Assembly (NCBI RefSeq): GCF_029873635.1
Contig: NC_080418.1
Span: forward strand, 14,301,562-14,365,561
DNA: 64,000 nucleotides
Direction of reading: 5' to 3'
DNA from: Malania oleifera
Lineage: Eukaryota; Streptophyta; Magnoliopsida; Santalales; Ximeniaceae
The stretch's first letter is position 1. Each line of letters starts with the position of its first letter. The translations under genes were made by a program, and so were the position numbers. Shown here in pieces: positions 57,263 to 64,000 of the stretch. The notes beneath the pieces were generated by a model. That model was given only the letters and a program-made list of their open reading frames with translations. It was not told the DNA's origin and ran no database searches.

Positions 57263-57595
57263 GATGATTCTGAGCAAAACAACCAGTGAAATCCTTTAAA
57301 ATCATGTGAAAACGAAGTAGGATGATGAGCTTCGAGGTTTAATCAGAAGATTTTGAGTGAGAGAGCACTTAGGATTGAAGGAGAAAATCTTTTGGATAAG
57401 AGAGAAACAAAGTTAGGAGACTGAGGGTTTTAAACAATTAGGGTTTTATGTACTATCGTATACAAACCTTCCGTCAGTTAGTCGACTGACTTCGATATGT
57501 TAGTCGCCTGACAAGTGAGGTTTTTGAATTTTTCAAAACAATGACTAGTCAGTCAACTGAGCCTCATGAGTCAGTCACTTGATCTTCAGTCTTCC
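57263..57595 (-). other. Leader of the PF20167-like ORF with AGTCGACTGA motifs
   Basis: On the minus strand, pyrimidine-rich leader sequence precedes the ATG. Between 57470 and 57592 are TCAGTTAGTCGACTGAC, TTAGTCGCCTGAC, TAGTCAGTCAACTGA and GAGTCAGTCACTTGATC, again a GTCGAC-type array upstream of a gene start. Confidence 0.55.
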
Positions 57596-58557
57596 AATTC
57601 TTCTTTTCAAACTACTTCTCTACTATGTAATAATCCTAGTTTACTTCAAATTTTCTCTTTTCTTGATTTCAGATTATTCTTTTGCATATGAATCCCCAAA
57701 TTTCATATTTCTTCCCAATTTAGAAATTGATGCATATGACTCTTTTGAATTTAATTCTTTTGAAGTTAAGCCTTTTACAATTCATCCTCTGATTGTGGCC
57801 AATAATGTTTGTTCTTATATTCTTGATTTTGTCATCAATAAATCTGGAAATTATTCTTCAAAAAAGTAATAATTCATTTTGATTTTGTTCAACACTCTTG
57901 TATTAATTGTGACTTTGTGAACTTTCTTAATTTCTTAGTAGTAGCTTCTGATCCGAACTCAGATAAACTACATTTGTCCATGGGAAATTAATCAACTTGA
58001 TTATGCTATCTTATCTCTTGAGTTGTAGCTGTTATTTTAACCGTGACATACTCAATTTACTTTGGCTTTAGATTGATTCCTAAAATTCATCATCTTTACT
58101 TAGCTTCTCAAGGTCTCTATTATAGTAGATATATCTATTAGTAATTTATACTTTAAGCATTATCTACTATCCAAACACAATTTTAATTATTACTAAATAT
58201 CTTCTTGTTTTAGGATTAGCTAACTTGAACTTTATAGGTTGTTGAAGCAATACTAACCCTTTTTATTTTAGTACAACTGAACATCCTTGTTTCCTAAAAG
58301 GGAAAAGACTAATTCTAAGATCTTTGGTGGCTTTAGTTCGTGAACTAGGCTATCATTTTGGTACCCGTACTTTCTTGGGTCTGGATGGTTTAATAATAAA
58401 TGATTCTTTTACTCACCAAACATGTTTAGTTCTCACACCCTTTCTCTTTAATGGACATTCAAACTTTATGTGTCCCTTAACCTTACATAGGAAACACGTA
58501 GTGTGTGTACAAGCATTTGAGGAGGTGCTAGCATAGTCTTTAGAAGCTTTTACAAAG
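57596..58557 (-). pseudogene. SIRE-type copia gag-linker fragment
   Basis: The minus strand has a clear zinc knuckle at 58496-58455: CFLCKVKGHIKFEC, spacing C-x2-C-x4-H-x4-C. Next comes the poorly conserved linker that precedes the protease in SIRE gag-pol, much as at 54250-54040. No further domain can be named; the rest is frame-broken. Confidence 0.6.
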
Positions 58558-58562
58558 TACCC

Positions 58563-60822
58563 TGTTGGCCTAATAAGACTTACAATTCTTATTTTGATGA
58601 TAACAAATCAATGATATGTTTAATATGTTTCAACTAAAATTTTTTCAGGAAAGTGACAAAGTCCAAGTGCATAAAGAAGCCTATGGATTACAAAAAATTC
58701 TTGAAGAACACAAGTATAGTTTATGGATTACAAAGAATCCTTGAAGAACACAAAGAAAAACTTATGGATTACAAAGAGCATAAGGAATAAAATTATACTG
58801 GTGAAAAGCTCAAATAAAAGATTGAAACAACAAAGATGATGGAAGAACAAGATTGAAGATTAAAGAATTATATTTTAGGATGTTCTTAATGTAAGTATTT
58901 CAAAGGTTAAACTCAAATATAAAGTGGTTTGAAACTCATAGAAAATCAAAAATATTTTTTTTAAACATATATACTCTAAAAGGTATTTTTTTTAATAAAT
59001 AAAAAGGGCTTAAGAAGGGAAGATTTTTTAAACCATTTTTTTAAACATATATACTCTAAAAAGTTTTTTTTTTAATAAATAAAAAGGGCTTAAGAAGGAA
59101 AGATTTTTTAAACCATGTTTTTAAACATATTTATTTCAAAATATTTGGAAATAAATTTTAGGAATCTTTGGGAGTAATGGATGGCTTCTAAAAACATCTA
59201 TAAATAGTCAAAAGCTTCAAAGGTTTAAAATAATGATCATAGAGGCAATATTGAAAGGTTTTTGAAATTAAGCAATTCTCAAAAGTTTCAGATCCAGAAA
59301 TCTTCAAAAGTTTCAGATCCAACAATCTTCAAAGTTTAAGATCAAGCAACCTTCAAGGTTTTTAGATCAAGCTACTTTTCAAAGGTTTTTAGATCCAGTG
59401 ATTTTCAAATATTCAAATTTCTCAAAGGATCTAAAATTTTCTTGTGCTTAAACTTTCTGATATGATATTGATTTATATTTTTGAAGCAAAGCTTTAAAAA
59501 ATAAGAATCTTTCATTTTCTTTGAAAAATCATTTGGTAATTCATACTAAGCGTTGAACTTCAAATTTCTTATATTTGAATTACTTTGGAGTATAAGTGAG
59601 CTGATCATTGTACTAATCTACTCTATTGTGAGAGTTCTCTTTTGTACACAAATTTCTTTATCATAATTCTTAAACGATTCAGAGTTGTTGAATCGTTGGA
59701 CCAAACAAGGGGTTATTGTTTGGAGAGGCGGGCTCTAGCCTGATAGAAGGAGTGGTTGTAAATTGGTATTATTCCACCAGGTAACAGAACTGATATAGTG
59801 GAATCCTTTAGTGTTTTGCCAAAGGCGAGGACGTAGGTTGTATTGAAGCCAAACCTCGTAAAAATCTTGTGTCTTTCTCTCTGCTTTACTTTATATTATT
59901 TACTTGCTATTGTGGTATGATTTAAATGTGCAGGTTGCAGATTCTTAAGTGAGAAAGAAACAAAGGTACTTGATATTTAGAAAGTACGTTTTGATTAATC
60001 ATTTACGGAAACCCAAAAAGGGAGTACATTGGCTAATCTGCGGAAATCTTGATCAAGTAAAGTGCATACTAAGAGTTTACAGAAAAATTAACAAAAGCTT
60101 TTACATTTTGATTGAGTGATTGAATTATCATGATTTCATTGATTGACTTGTAAATTTAAATTTCAATATTCTTAAGTGTGGTTATCATTCATAGGGGTGA
60201 GCAAATGGTCGGTTCGGTTAAATTCGGGTAATTAACCGAATTAACCGAAAAATTCGGTTAATATAAACCATTAACCGAACCGACCGAATTGACGAAAGAA
60301 ACCGAACCAACCCCGACCGAATTGCCCATTCGGGTAATTCGGTTAACCGATTTTAACCGAAATCATTTAAAATTAATTGTTAGAAATATAATACAATTAT
60401 AAATTTTTTTTAAAACCAAATCCAACTTAATTAAATACCTTATTTATTAATTTTATTAATGAAAATAATATTTTACCATAGAACAAAGAATCCAAATAGG
60501 TTAATTAAACTCCTTAATGCACTTACATAAGAAAAATTTATATTCATAAATTATATTTAAAATCTAATTAATTAGTAATTCGGTCAATTCGGTTAACCGA
60601 AATTTTTTAGAATTATAACCGAACCGGTATTTTTACCCGAACCGAACCGACCAATTTCGGCCGGTTAATTCGGTTAATTCGGTTTTCACCGAATTTTGCT
60701 CACCCCTAATCATTCATATATATCTTGTTTTCTGCGTTGTTAAAATCAAAAGTCTAAAAATTATTAAAATATCAAAAAGAATCCAATTCAGCCCCCCTCT
60801 TGGGAAGCTATTCTTCATTTCA
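58563..60822 (+). mobile_element. Solo LTR (SIRE-type copia) carrying a MITE
   Basis: TGTTGGCCTAATAAGAC ... GGGAAGCTATTCTTCATTTCA-type end, flanked by perfect TACCC (58558-58562, 60823-60827). About 1.73 kb without the MITE. TATAAATAG is near 59200. It shares TTGAATCGTTGGACCAAAC and AACCTCGTAAAAATC with the other SIRE LTRs and has a 100-bp direct duplication at 58945-59120. Confidence 0.92.
60192..60708. mobile_element. Non-autonomous hAT-type MITE
   Basis: 517 bp with terminal inverted repeats TAGGGGTGAGCAAA / TTTGCTCACCCCTA and a perfect 8-bp target duplication ATCATTCA (60184-60191, 60709-60716), the hAT hallmark. Both ends are built of TTCGGTTAACCGAA-like repeats; the centre is AT-rich. 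No transposase. Confidence 0.9.
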
Positions 60823-60914
60823 TACCCCATGTATTGTAACAACCCGAAGAATAATGGTATTTAAATAATAAAGAGGGAGAGAAATGGAAATAGTAACAAA
60901 AAGAGGCAGCCAAC

Positions 60915-61160
60915 TTCGTCAACGAACGCGAATTTGGAATGTAATAACCTAAGAATTTTCCTAGGGCCTCGTCAATGAACATAGGGGATTTGTTGACGAG
61001 GGTACATGAGGACCTCATCGACTAGGAAGCATTTCGTCGACAAGAAAATACCGAGCGGCTATTTTTCAAATTCTGAATTTCATCGACGAGAAGATGGCAT
61101 TCGTCGACGAACCTCCTTCTAGACCTCATCGACGAGATGACGTGGCTTGTCGACGAAGGC
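60915..61160 (+). repeat. CTCGTCGACGAG array in Gypsy-3 LTR
   Basis: About nine copies, for example CTTCGTCAACGAAC, TTTGTTGACGAGG, TTTCGTCGACAAG, ATTCGTCGACGAACC and CCTCATCGACGAGATG, ending 6 bp before the TATA box. Confidence 0.9.
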
Positions 61161-61165
61161 CGCAG

Positions 61166-61173
61166 TATAAATA
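61166..61173 (+). promoter_or_regulatory. TATA box of Gypsy-3 LTR
   Basis: TATAAATA between the motif array and the CT-rich leader. Confidence 0.75.
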
Positions 61174-61394
61174 GTGTAACCCTTGGATTTTTACGCAGAA
61201 TTTTCAACAGAAACTTTCCTCTCTCTCTCTCTCTCTCTCTCCTACAGTCTCTCCTTCATCTCTCTTCAATTTCGGCCCTATTAGTCGCCGGATCAACGAT
61301 TTGAGGCCACCACGACACTCCTGGCGAAGTTCTCTCCAAGTTTACCAGGGTGGATCGTCGATGGGATCGAGTTGAATTTCTTCACAAGTTCAAG

Positions 61395-62570
61395 GTAAGG
61401 TCTTTTATTCGAAATTAGGCTTTCCAACAGTTGTAGGAAATGAAGTAGACAGAGAAATAATGATGTTTTGTTCTGGTGAATGTTGTTTTCAGGGAGTTTA
61501 GTGGGAAACCCTGTGGGTGTAGGACAGATATTCAGTAGGGGCTTTCTAGTAGTCAAGTAAGGGAAATATTCTATTTTAGGAAACCCTTTTATGATTTCAG
61601 TACGAACTATATGTTTTTATCAAATTATTATTCAGATTATATATATATATTTACAGTTTCCAGAACCTGATAATATTAATATTTAGTTGTGTGGCTTCAG
61701 TTGATAGCAGAGCAGTACTATATTTATAGAATTTATGAATACCATGTTTATGGTTATTAACAGAAATACCATGATATTTGCATGTTTATAGAATGATGAA
61801 TTTTTCAGTGTATAGTATACTCAGAAATATGCATTTTTTTGTAATTTCGGAATAATACATTTATCAATACCATAACGCCCCAATATACAGATAATCAGAC
61901 AGTAGTTCAGTTATACAGAAATCAGATTTTCAGTCAATTTATTTAGAATTTCAAGTAAATTATATGAGGTTATGGTTATTTTATAAACCACAGTAAAAAC
62001 AGTATATTACAAATATCAGTTACCTAAATAGTATCAGACCCTGATGGATCAGACAACAGAGCACAGTACTGTAGCTACAGATATTCAGTTCAGAGCGCAA
62101 CTACTTTACTCAGACAATAAGTGGTATGAGGTCGATCATGCCCATGTCGGGACAGGCTCTCCATCAGATATGGATTGAGGGGGCCGATCAGACTATCAGA
62201 GTTCAGTTGACTTACCTTGGCCGGGCAACCATGATAGGTCCCACTTGCGGGCCGCACAACCCTGTCATGAGGGGTTAAATCATGACATACAACCATTCAG
62301 GGAAATTTCTCAGATATTATGAGTACTATTAGACTTTCAGGAATAGTAGTATTAATATGAAAAGTAATTTTATATAGATTGACATGTTAAGTTATGTAGT
62401 TAATGGTTTTATTATACGTTATGTAATATCGGCATTTTTCAGATTCAATTATTCATACTATTCTTAAATCAGATTATTTTTACCAAACTATAGCTCAATG
62501 GCAACACACTAGTAATAGCATTTTCGTCTTACTCAGCGTTGGCTCATCCTAGTGTGGAATTATTTTTCAG
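61395..62570 (+). other. Candidate intron within Gypsy-3 LTR
   Basis: Donor CAAG/GTAAGG and acceptor TATTTTTCAG/GTGAACC with an AT-rich body. Donor-acceptor pairs at matching places occur in the LTRs at 6899 and 7621; the donor alone is kept at 14538 and 63954. Confidence 0.5.
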
Positions 62571-62853
62571 GTGAACCAGCTAGGCGAGCGGAGCAAGCTC
62601 GCAGGTAGAGGGGCTGTTGTAGTGCCTTTTTGAGAGTGAGTATTTTTGGGTGGCATGTTTTTATAAACCCTTGGTATCAATAAGGGTAGTTTCGAGAGAA
62701 CAATGATGATTGTATATTTTGGGTTGATTTGACACTCTGGTATTGTATTATGTGTGGATTTATTTTATATGATTGGCTTTCTACTGTTTAGGTTAATGAT
62801 TGGATTTAAAACTAGGGAAAAAGATTTTATTTTATTGTCAGGTCGTTACAATT

Positions 62854-62870
62854 TGGTATCAAAGCCTAGG
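62854..62870 (+). promoter_or_regulatory. Primer-binding site of Gypsy-3
   Basis: TGGTATCAAAGCC, one change from the initiator tRNA-Met complement, three bases after the LTR end. Confidence 0.85.
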
Positions 62871-62983
62871 TTGCTAGGTTTTGTAGACTTTAGAATGTAG
62901 CAGAAGTAATACCAAAGAATAGGAAATGATTTGAGGTTTGTTTTGTGGTCTGGGTACAGGATTTTTCGTGGTGGTTTCTGTGT

Positions 62984-63011
62984 TTTTCCTGGGGTGACGA
63001 TTTCAGGAAAA
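62984..63011 (+). promoter_or_regulatory. Conserved hairpin in Gypsy-3 5' UTR
   Basis: TTTTCCTG and CAGGAAAA pair around a 12-nt loop containing GGTGACG; matches 15743-15770. Confidence 0.55.
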
Positions 63012-63172
63012 CCATAGTAAACTATCGTTGGGTCGTGTGTCCAGGTGGCAGAACTGGATTTTGAGTTAAGATTAGGGAGAGTAGTTAATTATAAATATAG
63101 GATTTTAGTAGAATGAAATAGATAGGATCTATGCAGAAGATAAGGTTCTTAAGTGTGTTCTTCTTTTTTAAG

Positions 63173-63298
63173 ATGGATCAGGAAGTAGCGGTACGAATAC
63201 TGGGAGGGATGGAGCAGGACCTTCCAGTATGGGAGGTGCCGATACTGATGTTGTTCTGCACAGCGTCACCGAGCAAGTGATGGCTGAGATGGCCCAGA
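63173..63298 (+). pseudogene. Gypsy-3 gag start, interrupted
   Basis: ATG at 63173 gives MDQ; a one-base shift then opens GTNTGRDGAGPSSMGGADTD and VVLHSVTEQVMAEMAQM, an N-terminal gag sequence. It is cut at 63299 by another chromovirus LTR. Confidence 0.65.
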
Positions 63299-63436
63299 TG
63301 TAATAACCGAGAAAAATAAAATTTTAAAAATAATAATAATAATAATAAAATAATAAAAGAAAATAAATTAATTAAATTAACAAGTAAAATAAATAGTATG
63401 ATAAGGAAAATATATATATATAAATATTGAAGCATG

Positions 63437-63490
<54 letters not shown>

Positions 63491-63542
63491 TATATATATA
63501 TATATAAGTAAGTTATTATGATATACATTTAATATATAGGTT

Positions 63543-63599
<57 letters not shown>

Positions 63600-63641
63600 G
63601 TGAAAGCTTCTTTAAGAAGCTTTACTTTAATTAATGTTTAC

Positions 63642-63687
<46 letters not shown>

Positions 63688-64000
63688 ACACAAGCTTCTT
63701 CAAGAAGTTTTGAAAGTCAAAATCCAAATTGAATTGGATTTTTGGTGTGCGTAGTGCACTCTCTCACACACACACTCTCTCTCTCTCTCCTCTCTCTCTC
63801 TCTTCTACGACTCTCTCTCTCTCTTCGATTTCGGGCTAGTTGTACGCCAGATCGACAAACCGAAGCCACCACGATGCTCCTGGCGAAGTTCTCTACAAGT
63901 TTGCCGGAGCGGATCGTCAGGGAAACGAAGTTGGATTTCATCCCAAATCCAAGGTAAGGTTTTATATTCAATATTTGGATTTTTGACAGTTGAAAAAAGT
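63299..64000 (+). mobile_element. Chromovirus LTR start (Gypsy-4), runs off the window
   Basis: Starts TGTAATAACCGAG. Long TA and TG microsatellites (63411-63500, 63545-63597, 63645-63682), a palindrome at 63603-63623, a CT leader, CCACCACGATGCTCCTGGCG and a donor AAG/GTAAGG (GT at 63954) identify the family. No CTCGTCGACGAG array is seen before the leader. It is inserted in Gypsy-3 gag; the right end is beyond the window. Confidence 0.82.
63603..63623. repeat. Perfect short palindrome in Gypsy-4 LTR
   Basis: Arms AAAGCTTCTT and AAGAAGCTTT around one T. A second, imperfect one (AAGCTTCTT / AAGAAGTTT) is at 63692-63710. Confidence 0.8.

Larger units (their letters stand above)
60835..62850 (+). 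mobile_element. 5' LTR of Gypsy-3 (Tekay/Del-type chromovirus)
   Basis: A 2016-bp LTR, TGTAACAACCCG ... GGTCGTTACA. Order: CTCGTCGACGAG array, TATAAATA (61166-61173), CT leader (61220-61250), CCACCACGACACTCC block, splice donor CAAG/GTAAGG (GT at 61395), a long T-rich stretch, and acceptor ATTTTTCAG ending 62570. The implied intron is 1176 bp, inside the LTR. TGTAT (60830-60834) is the likely left target duplication. Confidence 0.88.

Overview
This window is nuclear DNA of a flowering plant. The evidence is a plant POLTERGEIST-type PP2C gene with plant-like introns, AT-rich intergenic DNA, and dense nested plant LTR retrotransposons. These are Ty1/copia of the SIRE and Tork/TNT1 types, Ty3/gypsy chromoviruses of the Tekay/Del type, and a Tat/Ogre-like LTR. 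I read it as a eudicot, perhaps woody; the species cannot be fixed from sequence alone.

Layout. 1-10,609: a three-level nest. A chromovirus (integrase-chromodomain, 3' LTR) holds a SIRE copia 3' half, the copia RNase H holds a solo LTR, and the chromovirus 3' LTR holds another solo LTR. 10,610-13,780: AT-rich low-copy DNA with a GC-rich island. 13,781-18,890: a decayed, internally deleted chromovirus. 18,891-20,640: AT-rich DNA with diverged tandem repeats. 20,640-24,800: the only convincing host gene, a four-exon PP2C phosphatase of 723 residues. 24,800-27,730: intergenic, with small GC-rich islands. 27,731-39,525: a segmental duplication whose two copies flank a broken TNT1-like copia; solo LTRs, a TIR element and LTR fragments are inserted. 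39,530-41,370: AT-rich with small MITE copies. 41,375-47,619: an Ogre-like LTR and SIRE LTRs C, D and E nested in one another. 48,182-56,037: a nearly full SIRE copia on the minus strand with PBS, PPT and one complete LTR. 56,038-58,560: a gypsy LTR piece, a plant-transposon ORF and a copia gag piece. 58,563-60,822: a solo LTR carrying a hAT MITE. 60,835-64,000: a chromovirus 5' end (LTR, PBS, gag start) into which another chromovirus LTR has inserted.

How the parts relate. Six complete solo LTRs have matching or near-matching 5-bp target duplications, so insertion followed by LTR-LTR recombination dominates. The most unusual signal is in the LTR promoters. Unrelated families carry arrays of 7-14 degenerate short palindromes, usually built on a GTCGAC core, just upstream of the TATA box. 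In five SIRE LTRs a motif matching the mitosis-specific MSA element (YCYAACGGYYA) lies between array and TATA, 27-28 bp before the TATA in four of them. The chromovirus LTRs share a second layout: array, TATA, CT-rich leader, a strong splice donor, a conserved hairpin-like block and an acceptor, suggesting an intron inside the LTR. These regulatory readings are inference; the sequence patterns themselves are visible.
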